Shown: positions 17,641-26,348 of the stretch, piece by piece
How the letters are laid out: each line of letters begins with the position of its first letter
Position numbering within the stretch: the stretch's first letter is position 1
Source: Kordiimonas aestuarii
GTDB lineage: Bacteria > Pseudomonadota > Alphaproteobacteria > Sphingomonadales > Kordiimonadaceae
Direction: 5' to 3'
NCBI RefSeq assembly: GCF_025574465.1
Contig: NZ_JAOBPP010000021.1
Span: forward strand, 62,001 to 126,000
DNA length: 64,000 bases
Notes under the pieces: generated by a model
Databases searched by the model: none
Told to the model about the DNA's origin: nothing
What the model saw: only the letters and a program-made list of their open reading frames with translations
Translations under genes and position numbers: made by a program

Positions 17641-18882
17641 ATGAGCGAGCAACATACACTCCATCATAAGACCGAAGGTCCGGAAACCGGCGGCTCGCAA
17701 GCAATTGTCGCCTTCCTGACCATTGTCGCGGGCACCGTTCTGGGCCTCGCGGGCATTGACCTCGTGCTGCCCTCCGTCCCCGCCATGCCGCAGATATTTG
17801 CCACCGATACCGCCACAGCCCAACTGGTGCTGGCGACCTATGTGGCGGGCATGAGCCTTGGCCTTCTAATGTTCGGCGCGCTGGCGTCTCACTTCGGACG
17901 GCGGCGGCTTTTCATCGGATCGCTCGCGGTCTTTGGTGTTCTGTCGCTGCTGGCTGTCATGACAGATGATATCCACACCCTGAACGTCATCCGCTTCTTC
18001 CAGGGCGCGGCGGCCAGCGGTGGTGCCGTGCTGGCGCCGGGCCTTATTCGCGCGCTGTTCTCCGACCTGGGGGCCATCCGCGCCGTCAGTGCCATGGGCA
18101 GCATCGAATCGCTGGTGCCGGGCCTTGCGCCCATCGCAGGCGCGTGGCTGTTTGACGCCTACGGCTGGGAAGCCAGCTTCAAGATCACAGGCGTGCTGGT
18201 GCTGGCCATTTGTGCGCTTGTGCTCATCAAACCGTCGCTGTTACCCCACATCGGCCAGAAGCGCAGCGGTACCCCGTCAAGCTATTGGCGGGTGATGAAA
18301 AACAGGGCCTTCATCCGCTATGGGTTAAGCCACGCGCTAATCCTTGGCGGGCTACTGGTGTTTGTCTTCTCCACCCCCGCCGTGGTGATCGAGACCATGG
18401 ACGGCGTGATCGAAGACTTCATCCGCATGCAGTTTGTCGGCGTATGCCTGTTTATCGTCTCGGCCAATATCAACGGCAGCCTCGTCAAACGTTTTGGCAA
18501 CGAACCCGTTATCATGGCGGGTACCGTACTGTCGCTCGTGGGCTGTGTGGGTCTTTTTGCCTATGGCCTGTTTGGTCCCAACGACCCCTATAACCTTGTA
18601 TATCTGTTCTGGGTTCTCAACCTTGGCCACGGCATCAGAAGCGGGCCGGGTTTTGTACGCGCGCTGCAAACCACCCACGGTGAGGACGACCGCGCTTCCG
18701 CGCTGATCATCCTCGCCACCATGCTGATCGCGGCCGTGGGCACCGCCGTCGTAGCCCCTTTCATCAAGTTCGGGCTTGCCGCGCTGACATTTGCACTGGT
18801 GCTGATTGTATTGCCTGCGCTGGTCCTCATGGTCGTATTCCCACCTTTCACCGAAGGCGGCCAGCCCGCGCAAAAGAATTAA
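17641..18882 (+). CDS. MFS transporter, Bcr/CflA-type drug efflux
   Basis: A 413-residue major-facilitator protein with 12 predicted membrane segments. The start of helix 1-2 (GIDLVLPSVPAMPQIF) and the A-motif GALASHFGRRRLFIGS are characteristic of the Bcr/CflA and related DHA1 efflux branch, and GLIRALFSDLG follows as in that group. The first 24 residues are a hydrophilic cytoplasmic tail rich in His. Such proteins export drugs or metabolites by proton antiport in the inner membrane. The aminotransferase gene begins only 9 bases after the stop, so the two are probably one transcript. Substrate unknown. Confidence 0.88.
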   Translation: MSEQHTLHHKTEGPETGGSQAIVAFLTIVAGTVLGLAGIDLVLPSVPAMPQIFATDTATAQLVLATYVAGMSLGLLMFGALASHFGRRRLFIGSLAVFGVLSLLAVMTDDIHTLNVIRFFQGAAASGGAVLAPGLIRALFSDLGAIRAVSAMGSIESLVPGLAPIAGAWLFDAYGWEASFKITGVLVLAICALVLIKPSLLPHIGQKRSGTPSSYWRVMKNRAFIRYGLSHALILGGLLVFVFSTPAVVIETMDGVIEDFIRMQFVGVCLFIVSANINGSLVKRFGNEPVIMAGTVLSLVGCVGLFAYGLFGPNDPYNLVYLFWVLNLGHGIRSGPGFVRALQTTHGEDDRASALIILATMLIAAVGTAVVAPFIKFGLAALTFALVLIVLPALVLMVVFPPFTEGGQPAQKN

Positions 18883-18891
18883 GGAGCTGCC

Positions 18892-19746
18892 ATGTCCCGC
18901 ATTTCTTATGTCAATGGTGCTTATGTCCCCCATAGGGACGCTGCGGTTCATATCGATGACCGGGGCTATCAGTTCGCCGACGCGGTATATGAGGGCGTGA
19001 CGGTTCGCCATGGCCGCATGGTCGACCTTGAACCCCACCTCGAACGCTTGTGGCGCTCCATGGGGGAACTGAGGATTGCGCCCCCCATGGAGCGCGGGCC
19101 AATGCGTTTTGTCTTCCGCGAGGTGATCCGCCGCAACCGCATTGAAAATGGTTTCCTGTATATCCAGATCAGCCGCGGTGTGGCCCGGCGCGACCATGCC
19201 TTCCCCACCACACCCACGCATCCCAGCCTCATTGTCACCCTGAAGCGCCTTGATGTGGACGGCGTTATCAAACGGGCGGAAAAGGGCGTGAAAGCCTTCG
19301 CTGAGCCCGATATCCGCTGGGGCCGGTGTGACGTAAAATCAACGTCGCTCCTGCCCAACATCCTTGCCAAACAGGCAGCCAAGGAAAAGGGCGGCTTTGA
19401 GGCCGTGCTGGTGGACAGGGACGGCTTTGTCACCGAAGGCAGCAGCACCAATATGTGGATTGTGAAAGAGGACGGCACGGTACAAACCCGCGCGACCACT
19501 GACAACATCCTGCCCGGCATCACGCGGGCGACGCTGTTGAAGCTGGCCGGTGAGTTGCAGATCAGGGTGGTGGAAGAAGCCTTCACCCTCGAGGACGCCC
19601 GAGGTGCGGCTGAGATGTTCCTCTCAAGCTCCACCGGTTGCGCGACGCCGATCGTGGAGCTGGACGGCCATAAGATAGGCGACGGAACCGTGGGCCCCGT
19701 CGCCAAACGTCTGGTAGAAGCTTACCGCCTCTATATGGAGGCCTGA
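18892..19746 (+). CDS. D-amino-acid aminotransferase (class IV)
   Basis: A 284-residue fold-type IV PLP aminotransferase. DDRGYQFADAVYEG near the start, R-C-D-V-K-S-T-S-L-L with the PLP lysine near residue 145, EGSSTNMWIV and SSSTGCATPIV are the standard signatures. These fit D-alanine aminotransferase (dat), which makes D-glutamate and D-alanine for peptidoglycan, better than branched-chain aminotransferase, which is larger. AAGGAGCTGCC precedes the ATG. It lies 9 bases after the MFS gene. A branched-chain or aminodeoxychorismate-lyase-like activity remains possible. Confidence 0.87.
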   Translation: MSRISYVNGAYVPHRDAAVHIDDRGYQFADAVYEGVTVRHGRMVDLEPHLERLWRSMGELRIAPPMERGPMRFVFREVIRRNRIENGFLYIQISRGVARRDHAFPTTPTHPSLIVTLKRLDVDGVIKRAEKGVKAFAEPDIRWGRCDVKSTSLLPNILAKQAAKEKGGFEAVLVDRDGFVTEGSSTNMWIVKEDGTVQTRATTDNILPGITRATLLKLAGELQIRVVEEAFTLEDARGAAEMFLSSSTGCATPIVELDGHKIGDGTVGPVAKRLVEAYRLYMEA

Positions 19747-20175
19747 TTACGCCTCAGACGCTGCGGCGCGTGCGCCCCAGCCCTTGCCGGCCATAAAGGC
19801 CAGCACGGCACCAACAATCGCACCATTTACCAGATGCATGATCATCAGCGGCATGCGGGTCGCCTGCGGGAAACTTGCGAGCGAGCTGTACCAAATGCTG
19901 TCTGTCGCCAGAAGGTAAAGCCCGATCATCAAACCGAAGACAACACCGGCTTTAATATCCCCCGTCCCAACAGCTTTGGTAAACAGCCAGACCACAACAA
20001 TGGTCTGCACCAGATGGTAGATCATGACGCCTATCATGGTCTCTTCCATCGGTTTCATGGCGGCAGCCGCCTCAACCCATGCTTCCGGCATCAGGAACAT
20101 GGGCTCAACGGTATAGAGCACGCCATACACAATAAACGCGACAACAATATTCAGGATAAATTTACCAACATTCAT
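19747..20175 (-). CDS. Small four-helix membrane protein, paralogue A
   Basis: A 142-residue inner-membrane protein with about four hydrophobic helices (residues 5-25, 48-68, 75-95, 110-130). I do not recognise a named family. It is clearly related to the next gene upstream: both start M-x-x-G-K/R-F-x-L, share an HLxQTxVVxxLF helix, a GxxFGLxIGxxLxAT helix and an IHLxxGAxVGxVLA end. GGAGGGACC precedes the ATG. The stop directly abuts the aminotransferase gene end. Likely in one transcript with the paralogue. Confidence 0.72.
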   Translation of the reverse strand: MNVGKFILNIVVAFIVYGVLYTVEPMFLMPEAWVEAAAAMKPMEETMIGVMIYHLVQTIVVVWLFTKAVGTGDIKAGVVFGLMIGLYLLATDSIWYSSLASFPQATRMPLMIMHLVNGAIVGAVLAFMAGKGWGARAAASEA

Positions 20176-20229
20176 AGGTCCCTCCCCTTACGTTGGTGTT
20201 GAAAACCTCGCTGTCCTGAGTGTTATTCC

Positions 20230-20640
20230 CTACGCGCCATCCCCTTGAGGCTTGTAGAGTTTGGCCAGCACCATGCCGACAACCGCCCCGATAAAGAGGT
20301 GGATGACAATGGCGTATGGTAGCGGCGAGATATCGACGTCTAGCCCTGTGTACACAGATAGGTGAGTGGCTGCCAGAAAACACCCAATCAACAGGCCGAA
20401 GCGCGCGCCGACTTTGATGCTCGAAGAAGCAACAAATAAGTTGAACAGCAACACTACGACGCTGGTTTGTAGCAGGTGTCCCAGCATCTGGAATGGCATC
20501 AACCGGTCTCCGGGTGAGCGGATTATATCAGCGTTCGCCGTGAAGATATCGGCAAAGATGACGCCCATCGACATCACGTAAAGCGCCAAATATATAATAA
20601 ATAAAACACTCACACTCAGGACAAACCGTCCGATGCTCAT
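20230..20640 (-). CDS. Small four-helix membrane protein, paralogue B
   Basis: A 136-residue membrane protein, diverged tandem copy of the gene just downstream, with the same four-helix layout and matching motifs in helices 2 to 4 (GHLLQTSVVVLLF, ARFGLLIGCFLAAT, IHLFIGAVVG). GGGGGAGGC precedes the ATG. The loop between helices 1 and 2 differs in sequence and length, suggesting separate partners. It follows the MscS gene by 33 bases and may belong to that transcript. Function unknown. Confidence 0.72.
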   Translation of the reverse strand: MSIGRFVLSVSVLFIIYLALYVMSMGVIFADIFTANADIIRSPGDRLMPFQMLGHLLQTSVVVLLFNLFVASSSIKVGARFGLLIGCFLAATHLSVYTGLDVDISPLPYAIVIHLFIGAVVGMVLAKLYKPQGDGA

Positions 20641-20673
20641 TCAAGCCTCCCCCTAGAAGCAATTGGATGCCGA

Positions 20674-22089
20674 CTAGTCTTTGTTACCGCCCCCATCTTC
20701 AGCTTTTTCTTCGGCCTTGGCCTCTTCTGCTTCCGCAAGGATGGCCTCATCCGTCTCAACCTCCCCTTCATCCACGTCGCCATCCGCTGTTACCAGTTCA
20801 AGCTTGGGTGTGGGGCCGTCGGTCTTCAAATGTACCACACGTTGCGGATACGGGAACTCAATTCCTTCAGCGTGGAATTTGTCCCAGATATGCAACATCA
20901 CTTCACTGGCGATATTGGAGACCCCGTTTTGCGGGTCTTCTATCCACATCCTCAGTTCAAGATCCACCCCGTCGGCACCAAATTCTTTCAGCAGCGTGCG
21001 CGGCTCCGGGCTTGACAGCACGCGGCTTTCCTCGCTCGCGGCTTCCACCATCAATTCCATCGCGCGGCGGATATCGCTTTCGTAGCTTACCTGCACCGGG
21101 ATGCGGCGACGCACCAGCCGATGGCTGTGCGACCAGTTGACCACCGGCTGGGTGATCATATCCTCATTCGGGATCAGGAACTCGGTGCCGTCACGCGTGA
21201 TCACGCTGGTGTATCGGGCGGCAAGCCGGTTGATGGTGCCGTAGGTGCCCTGTGTTTCGATCACGTCACCGGGTTTGATCGACCTGTCCATCAACAGGAT
21301 AATGCCGGAGATAAAATTCCCCACCACCTTCTGCAAACCAAAACCGATACCAACACCCAGTGCACCACCGAAGACCGCAAGGGCGGTGAGGTCAATGCCC
21401 GTGGCGTTGAGCGCAGTGAGAAAGGCAACCGATACCAGGATGATCTTGCCCGATTTGGTAACCAGCACCCGCGCGCTGGGGGGCAGCGTGGAGAAATTGA
21501 CGATCTGTTTTTCCATCAGGCCCGAGAGCGCAAGCGCCGCCCACAAAAGCGCGCCAAAAGTCACGATACCCTGGAAAACATCCAGCACGCTGACAGACGA
21601 ATCGCCAAGCGGCAGATGCGCGCCTTCAAGCACGATCAGGATAGGATCAAGAAGTCCGATGATGTTAAGGGCTGCCAGCGTCCAGGCGATACCCGCGATC
21701 AGCCGCGCCAATTCCCGGTTGGCAATGATACTGACCGCCAGCCGGATAACCAGCCATGCGGAGAACAGGCTTGTCGCGATCGAGAGGATATAAGGTCGGC
21801 CAAGAAGCGGCTCTACGAGCAGCATGGCGGTCCATATCAGGAGGATCGTCATCGCGGTCGACATGACCGACAGCAGGAAACGGTCGCTGAATTTTCGGAT
21901 GATAGGCTTGTCGCCAAAGGCCTTCAGCAGTCCCTTGAGCATTTTGGAGCAGGCAAAGCGCGACGCCGCGTACACCACAATGACAATGGCGAGTTCAATA
22001 AGTCTCAGCGGCGCAAGCAGGTTGGCCTGGAGCCATATCCAGACATCGTTCCCAAATTTCAGCAGATCCGCCGTAAGTTCCTCTTCCAT
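20674..22089 (-). CDS. MscS-family mechanosensitive ion channel
   Basis: A 471-residue inner-membrane channel. Five or so N-terminal helices lead into the pore helix and beta domain: GGALGVGIGFGLQKVVGNF and ILLMDRSIKPGDVIE are the MscS signature, and YTSVITRDGTEFLIPNEDM is the vestibule beta domain. The C-terminal 45 residues are highly acidic (EEAKAEEKAEDGGGNKD). The channel opens on membrane tension and protects from hypo-osmotic shock; larger variants have similar roles. It begins 9 bases after tadA ends, so the reverse-strand genes from 24.1 to 19.7 kb may form one operon. Confidence 0.93.
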   Translation of the reverse strand: MEEELTADLLKFGNDVWIWLQANLLAPLRLIELAIVIVVYAASRFACSKMLKGLLKAFGDKPIIRKFSDRFLLSVMSTAMTILLIWTAMLLVEPLLGRPYILSIATSLFSAWLVIRLAVSIIANRELARLIAGIAWTLAALNIIGLLDPILIVLEGAHLPLGDSSVSVLDVFQGIVTFGALLWAALALSGLMEKQIVNFSTLPPSARVLVTKSGKIILVSVAFLTALNATGIDLTALAVFGGALGVGIGFGLQKVVGNFISGIILLMDRSIKPGDVIETQGTYGTINRLAARYTSVITRDGTEFLIPNEDMITQPVVNWSHSHRLVRRRIPVQVSYESDIRRAMELMVEAASEESRVLSSPEPRTLLKEFGADGVDLELRMWIEDPQNGVSNIASEVMLHIWDKFHAEGIEFPYPQRVVHLKTDGPTPKLELVTADGDVDEGEVETDEAILAEAEEAKAEEKAEDGGGNKD

Positions 22090-22098
22090 ATGGGGAGT

Positions 22099-22551
22099 TT
22101 AGCGGCGCTCGCGGAAAAAGTCTCTAAGCAATTGCGCTGCTTCCGCTTCCAGGATACCGCCATAGACTTCCGGTCTGTGATGCGTGGTGCGTTGGCTGAA
22201 GATGCGGGCACCGACGGTCACGCCCCCGCCCTTCACATCATCAGCGCCATAGTAAAGACGCCGGATGCGGGCAAAGGCAATGGCCTGTGCGCACATGGCG
22301 CAGGGTTCAAGCGTCACATAAATGTCGCAGCCTTCCAGCCGCTCCGAACCGAACCGGCGCGCCGCCTCGCGAATGGCGATCAGCTCCGCGTGGCCCGTGG
22401 GGTCGTGTGGGCCGACCACATCGTTGCCTGCCGCCGCCAGCACGTCGCCGTCCGGCCCCACGACCACGGCCCCGATGGGCACCTCACCGCGACGGGCGGC
22501 GGCGCGGGCCTCATCAAGAGCCAGATGCATATGCGGAAAGTGATCAATCAT
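22099..22551 (-). CDS. tadA: tRNA-specific adenosine deaminase (nucleoside deaminase)
   Basis: A 150-residue zinc deaminase that converts A34 to inosine in tRNA-Arg(ACG). The catalytic motifs are HAELIAI (His ligand and proton-shuttle Glu) and LEPCAMCAQA (two Cys ligands). Length and the EVPIGAVVVG opening fit TadA; a general guanine/cytosine deaminase is the only alternative. It starts 9 bases after the serine hydrolase stop and ends 9 bases before MscS, indicating co-transcription. No obvious ribosome-binding site precedes it, so translational coupling is likely. Confidence 0.92.
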   Translation of the reverse strand: MIDHFPHMHLALDEARAAARRGEVPIGAVVVGPDGDVLAAAGNDVVGPHDPTGHAELIAIREAARRFGSERLEGCDIYVTLEPCAMCAQAIAFARIRRLYYGADDVKGGGVTVGARIFSQRTTHHRPEVYGGILEAEAAQLLRDFFRERR

Positions 22552-22560
22552 GCGCCAGTG

Positions 22561-24099
22561 TTAGCGCGAAACGTCCTCGCCGCCAAGGCACCCGTTGCCG
22601 GACACACGGTTAAATGTACCGCCTTCCCATGTGAAGCTGACCGCGCCGCCCTCACCACCGCGAGAGACCGTGAGCTTCGATGGTTCGCCATACGCCCGCT
22701 CGAGCAGATATGCGGTCCCCTCAGGGCCCGCCAGAATTTCGGCGGAGAAGTTACCAATCTCCAGCGTCAGGCGACCATCCACATCACACAATGTGGCAGC
22801 GCCATAGGCAGGGGAAGCATAGCTTCCCACAAGCGCCGAACGCAGCGTGGCGGCCTCGGGACTCGTGGCCTTGCGCAAGGCCTCTTCCCTGATGCGAACG
22901 CGGAAATTGGCATAGCCCGCCTGGCTTTCGACCCGGCCCTCAAGCCGTCTCGCGGCATTGCTGTCTGCCGCCTCCAGTCCCAGCGCGTAATCCGTCGCCT
23001 GCTGCAGGGCATTCCAGCCAAAGGTCCAGCCATAGGCGCGGGCCCCATTGATAGAGGAGATGACAAGGTCATCATCGGGCAGGAAGACCATGAAGATCAT
23101 CATGCCGTCATAGGTGCCGCCATGATAAAATACCCGGTGGCCAGCATAGTCACAGGTTTGCCAGCCAAGGGCATATCCGTCGCATGACATGTCGGCATAT
23201 TTTTTCGCGGGTTCACGCTTGGCATAGGCTGTCTGCGCCACGCCATAAACCGATGGCTCAAACACCGCCCTGTTCAGGTTCGCCTGAAGCCACTTCACGG
23301 CGTCCTTGGTGGAGATAAAATGACCGCCCGCCGGATGCATCATGTCATCCTTCTTGGCAACGGCAACCGACCAGCCGGTTTTTGAAATCGGGTTGAAATG
23401 ATTGCCAAGGCCAAGCTCGGCTTGAGGAAGTTCGCTTGGCGTATTGCTGGCACTTGTCAGTCCAAGCGGGCCATGGATATCGCTTTTCAACCAGTCCGTC
23501 CAGCTGCGGCCGGTCTTGCGTTCCAGCACGGCAGCGTAAATCAGGTACCCAAGGTTATCGTAGGAAAAACCGGGTTCGATCGGCACCGAATGCTGTTCCA
23601 GTATTGCTTCAAAATCCGCAACCGGTGTGCCGCCGACATAAGCGGTGCGGATAACAAGCGGGTCATTCTCAAAACCAAAATTGTGCGACAGCAGCTTGCG
23701 CATGGTGATCCCGGCCGGGTTAATCGGCTCGGGCAGTTCAAGCCCCGGCCACTCATCTGCAAGCGTGGTATCAAGCGACAGGACACCCTCGGCGTCCAGT
23801 TTGGCAGCCAAAAGCCCCATAAAACTTTTGCTGACCGACGCGATATAAAGCCGCGTATTCATATCAAGCGGCGCATCCGCACCCGCGACCTTCTTGCCGT
23901 GCAGGCGGCTATAGAGAAGCGTGTCGCCGCTTGCCACCGCCAAGCTATAGCTGGGCGGCGCATAGGGGCTTTGCTCCATCTCGGCCATGAAACCATCCAG
24001 CTTGTCGGCAAGGCTATCAGCGTTGGCCGCGCAGGAAAACGCCAGCAGGACGCCAGCACCCAGCACGCGACGGGGCATGTTCGTTGGTTTTCGGTTCAT
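22561..24099 (-). CDS. Secreted serine hydrolase, beta-lactamase/PBP-like (class C fold)
   Basis: A 512-residue exported protein with a signal peptide (about 1-27, ending ANA). The active-site motifs of the serine beta-lactamase/DD-peptidase fold are present: SVSK (S-x-x-K, about residue 93), YDN (Y-x-N) and HGG near FYHGGTYDG. The C-terminal ~120 residues form a lipocalin-like extension, as in many esterase/D-aminopeptidase relatives. It could be an esterase, D-amino-peptidase or beta-lactamase homologue; resistance cannot be inferred. GAGGA precedes the ATG. A CopY/BlaI-type palindrome lies about 60 bases upstream. Confidence 0.85.
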   Translation of the reverse strand: MNRKPTNMPRRVLGAGVLLAFSCAANADSLADKLDGFMAEMEQSPYAPPSYSLAVASGDTLLYSRLHGKKVAGADAPLDMNTRLYIASVSKSFMGLLAAKLDAEGVLSLDTTLADEWPGLELPEPINPAGITMRKLLSHNFGFENDPLVIRTAYVGGTPVADFEAILEQHSVPIEPGFSYDNLGYLIYAAVLERKTGRSWTDWLKSDIHGPLGLTSASNTPSELPQAELGLGNHFNPISKTGWSVAVAKKDDMMHPAGGHFISTKDAVKWLQANLNRAVFEPSVYGVAQTAYAKREPAKKYADMSCDGYALGWQTCDYAGHRVFYHGGTYDGMMIFMVFLPDDDLVISSINGARAYGWTFGWNALQQATDYALGLEAADSNAARRLEGRVESQAGYANFRVRIREEALRKATSPEAATLRSALVGSYASPAYGAATLCDVDGRLTLEIGNFSAEILAGPEGTAYLLERAYGEPSKLTVSRGGEGGAVSFTWEGGTFNRVSGNGCLGGEDVSR

Positions 24100-24157
24100 T
24101 TTCTGTCCTCATTGTCGTCGTGTATATTTATAATACCCTCACTTGATGTGAGCTCCT

Positions 24158-24171
24158 ACTACAGTTGTAGT
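24158..24171. promoter_or_regulatory. BlaI/CopY-type operator candidate (TACA-N2-TGTA)
   Basis: ACTACAGTTGTAGT is a near-perfect palindrome that contains TACA-GT-TGTA, the consensus core bound by BlaI/MecI/CopY repressors. It lies in the divergent promoter region between the serine hydrolase and rluB. CCTCAC at 24137 and GTGAGG at 24180 flank it as a second inverted pair. No BlaI gene is in the window. Confidence 0.45.
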
Positions 24172-24284
24172 TATTAATAGTGAGGTCAAGCAAAAAGTCC
24201 GTCCCGTTGATTGCGGCGCGGATTCAGTTGCACCCGCCCGGGCACGGCCCTATTGTGCGCGCAAACAGACAAGGCACGAATGAT

Positions 24285-25415
24285 ATGAGCGACAACACTG
24301 AACAAAAAGGCGAACGCATCGCCAAGGCGCTGGCACGCGCTGGCGTGGGTTCCCGCCGCGATGTAGAGCGTATGATCGCGGACGGCCGCGTGTCGCTTGA
24401 TGGCAAGAAGCTCGAGACGCCTGCCGTGCTTGTTGAAAGCCTGGCGGGCATCATGGTGGACGGGGAAGCCATTGGCGAGGTGGCCGACACCAAACTGTGG
24501 CGCATGAACAAGCGCCGCGGCACCCTGACCACCCACAAAGACCCGGAAGGCCGCCGCACGGTCTTTGACCAACTGCCGGGCCATGTGGGCCGCGTGATTG
24601 CCGTAGGCCGTCTTGATATGAACACTGAGGGCCTGCTGCTGCTGACCAACGATGGCGAACTGGCGCGCTATCTTGAACTGCCGGCAAATGAGCTGATCCG
24701 CCGCTATCGCGTGCGCGTGCATGGCCGCGTAGACGAAGACGCGCTGAAGAAACTTTCTGACGGCCTGACCATCGACGGTACGCATTATGGCAGCATCGAC
24801 GCCAAGCTTGAACGCGTGCAAGGCACCAATGCGTGGCTGACGGTGGCGATCCGCGAGGGTAAAAACCGTGAAGTGCGCCGGGTGATGGAACATCTGGGCC
24901 TTGTGGTGAACCGCCTCATTCGCACGCACTATGGCCCCTTCACGCTTGGCAGCCTGAATGACGGCGCCGTCGCTATTGTGCCAGAAAAACAATTGTACGA
25001 TGTGCTGTCCGACTTTTTCAAAGAAGCACCGCGCTCCGTCGCCACGCCCGAAAAAAAGCGCGACCCCAGCAAATGGGCCAAAGCCAAGGCACCCAAAAAA
25101 GTGAAGCTGGGCGGCAAGCGCAAACCCCGTATCCGCGACGGTGAAGACGACCGCCGCACCAACGCCAAACCCGGTGAAAAACCATTACGCCGGGGCGGTC
25201 GCAAATCGGAAAGCAGACTGAAGGCCGAGCGCACAGGCTCTGCAAAATCGGCACACCCGGAAGGTCGCCCCGAAGGGCACCCACAAGGCGAGAACAAGCG
25301 GCAAGGTGAGGGGCGGCCCGCGTCTCGCCCAGCTTCCCGGCCAGCTTCCCGCTCGGCGGCGGCCAAGCGGGTCGCTGGACAGGGGCGCCCGCAAAAACGA
25401 GGCCCTAAAAAATGA
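24285..25415 (+). CDS. rluB: 23S rRNA pseudouridine synthase, RluB-like, with basic tail
   Basis: A 376-residue RsuA/RluB-family enzyme. An S4 RNA-binding domain (GERIAKALARAGVGSRRDVE) leads into the catalytic domain with GRLDMNTEGLLLLTNDGELA, where Asp is the nucleophile; REGKNREVRRV follows. PEGRRTVFDQLP favours RluB over RluE/F. The last 130 residues are a disordered, strongly basic tail with low-complexity repeats (GRPEGHPQ, and a triple A/S-SRP), common in alphaproteobacterial members and likely to help rRNA binding. The start at 24285 gives the proper S4 domain; an upstream extension looks non-coding. Its stop overlaps rsmD by 4 bases. Confidence 0.88.
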   Translation: MSDNTEQKGERIAKALARAGVGSRRDVERMIADGRVSLDGKKLETPAVLVESLAGIMVDGEAIGEVADTKLWRMNKRRGTLTTHKDPEGRRTVFDQLPGHVGRVIAVGRLDMNTEGLLLLTNDGELARYLELPANELIRRYRVRVHGRVDEDALKKLSDGLTIDGTHYGSIDAKLERVQGTNAWLTVAIREGKNREVRRVMEHLGLVVNRLIRTHYGPFTLGSLNDGAVAIVPEKQLYDVLSDFFKEAPRSVATPEKKRDPSKWAKAKAPKKVKLGGKRKPRIRDGEDDRRTNAKPGEKPLRRGGRKSESRLKAERTGSAKSAHPEGRPEGHPQGENKRQGEGRPASRPASRPASRSAAAKRVAGQGRPQKRGPKK

Positions 25416-25963
25416 CCCGCATCATTGCCGGGCGGTTCAAAGGGCGGCGTCTCGCGGTGCCGAAGGGGCGCGACATCCGCCCCACGACAGACCGCATGCG
25501 CGAGCGGCTTTTCTCCATGCTGACACACGCCCGCTACCCGGACATGATGGGCGCCAACGTGGCTGACCTTTTTGCCGGCACGGGGGCACTGGGACTTGAA
25601 GCCCTGTCGCGCGGCGCGGCACATGTTACCTTTGCCGAGAAAGCGCGTGGCTCACTGGACTGCCTCCGGGGCAATATCACGAGCCTTGGCGTGCGCGAGG
25701 AGGTTGCCGTGCTGCCATCCGACGCCAGCAAGCTGCCGCCCGCCAGAAGCCGTTTTGATATCATCTTCATGGACCCGCCCTACCGTATGGGCCTTGTGCG
25801 TCCCACCCTTGATGCCATTATCATCGGCGGCTGGCTGGCCGAAGACGGCGTAATTATATGCGAACTGGCAAGCGATGACGCCACCGAACCGCCGGACGCG
25901 CTGGAGGTGGTGGATGACCGCAGCCAGGGCCAGCAGCGTATATTGTTCCTGAAGCAATCCTGA
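25412..25963 (+). CDS. rsmD: 16S rRNA (guanine(966)-N(2))-methyltransferase
   Basis: A 183-residue class I SAM methyltransferase. RIIAGRFKGRRLAVP and RPTTDRMRERLFSML are the N-terminal signature of RsmD; DLFAGTGALGLEALSRGA is the SAM-binding motif I and IIFMDPPY is the DPPY catalytic motif for N2 methylation of guanine. It overlaps rluB by the ATGA pattern, so both rRNA-modifying enzymes are translationally coupled. The usual partner coaD is not next door. Confidence 0.95.
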   Translation: MTRIIAGRFKGRRLAVPKGRDIRPTTDRMRERLFSMLTHARYPDMMGANVADLFAGTGALGLEALSRGAAHVTFAEKARGSLDCLRGNITSLGVREEVAVLPSDASKLPPARSRFDIIFMDPPYRMGLVRPTLDAIIIGGWLAEDGVIICELASDDATEPPDALEVVDDRSQGQQRILFLKQS

Positions 25964-25969
25964 CCCCTG

Positions 25970-26310
25970 CCCCAACTCTGTCGACGTGATCAACCCGCAG
26001 CGTGGCGTGCGCTATTGCGTCGCCACGGATGGACGGGTCCCATTGCGGCCGGACGCGGAAGAATAATCTTTCCAGCCCACGGCGAAGGGTCGGGCCCCGA
26101 GCGTACGTATATTGGGCATGACACGGCCTCGGGCCAATCGCCGGAGGTGTGTCTATGTCAGGGCGCCTCATTACCTGTCGAGTCCATTTCCGGCCGGAGG
26201 GCCCTGGCGCACATTCTCGTTCACACGCCTGCTCTGTGGGAAACCCCGTGGGCAGGTTTGAACAACCTCACCCTCGGGCATGTACCAAAAGTGCATGCCC
26301 GTTTTTTATA
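25970..26310 (+). ncRNA. Candidate structured RNA in the rsmD-TonB receptor gap
   Basis: No convincing protein is encoded in this stretch, yet it contains ordered inverted repeats on the plus strand: ATTGGGC/GGCCAAT (26111-26138), CAGGGC/GCCCTG (26159-26206), CCTGC-x5-GGG-AAA-CCC-x5-GCAGG (26228-26256) and then a strong intrinsic terminator. It could instead be a long 3' untranslated region of rsmD. I compared it by eye with tmRNA, RNase P RNA, SRP RNA and 6S RNA and did not find their conserved cores. The 5' end is a guess. Confidence 0.35.
26275..26307 (+). terminator. Strong intrinsic terminator
   Basis: CGGGCATG, an 11-base loop, CATGCCCG, then six T. The stem is perfect over 8 base pairs. 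It lies 310 bases past the rsmD stop, which implies a transcript reaching this far. Confidence 0.85.
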
Positions 26311-26348
26311 TACCTCAACGTGATACGCACGCTGTGGTTTACACCTTT

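Noticed and set aside
21121..23187. 688-codon open frame antisense to MscS, tadA and the serine hydrolase
   Set aside because: It spans three well-supported genes on the other strand and has no recognisable domain.
25970..26310. tmRNA, RNase P RNA, SRP RNA or 6S RNA
   Set aside because: By eye the conserved cores (GGAAGGAAGC-type SRP loop, RNase P P4 strands, tmRNA peptide tag, 6S bubble) were not found on either strand.
26015..26323. 102-codon open frame in the rsmD-receptor gap
   Set aside because: It reads through the strong terminator at 26275-26307 and has no family similarity or ribosome-binding site.
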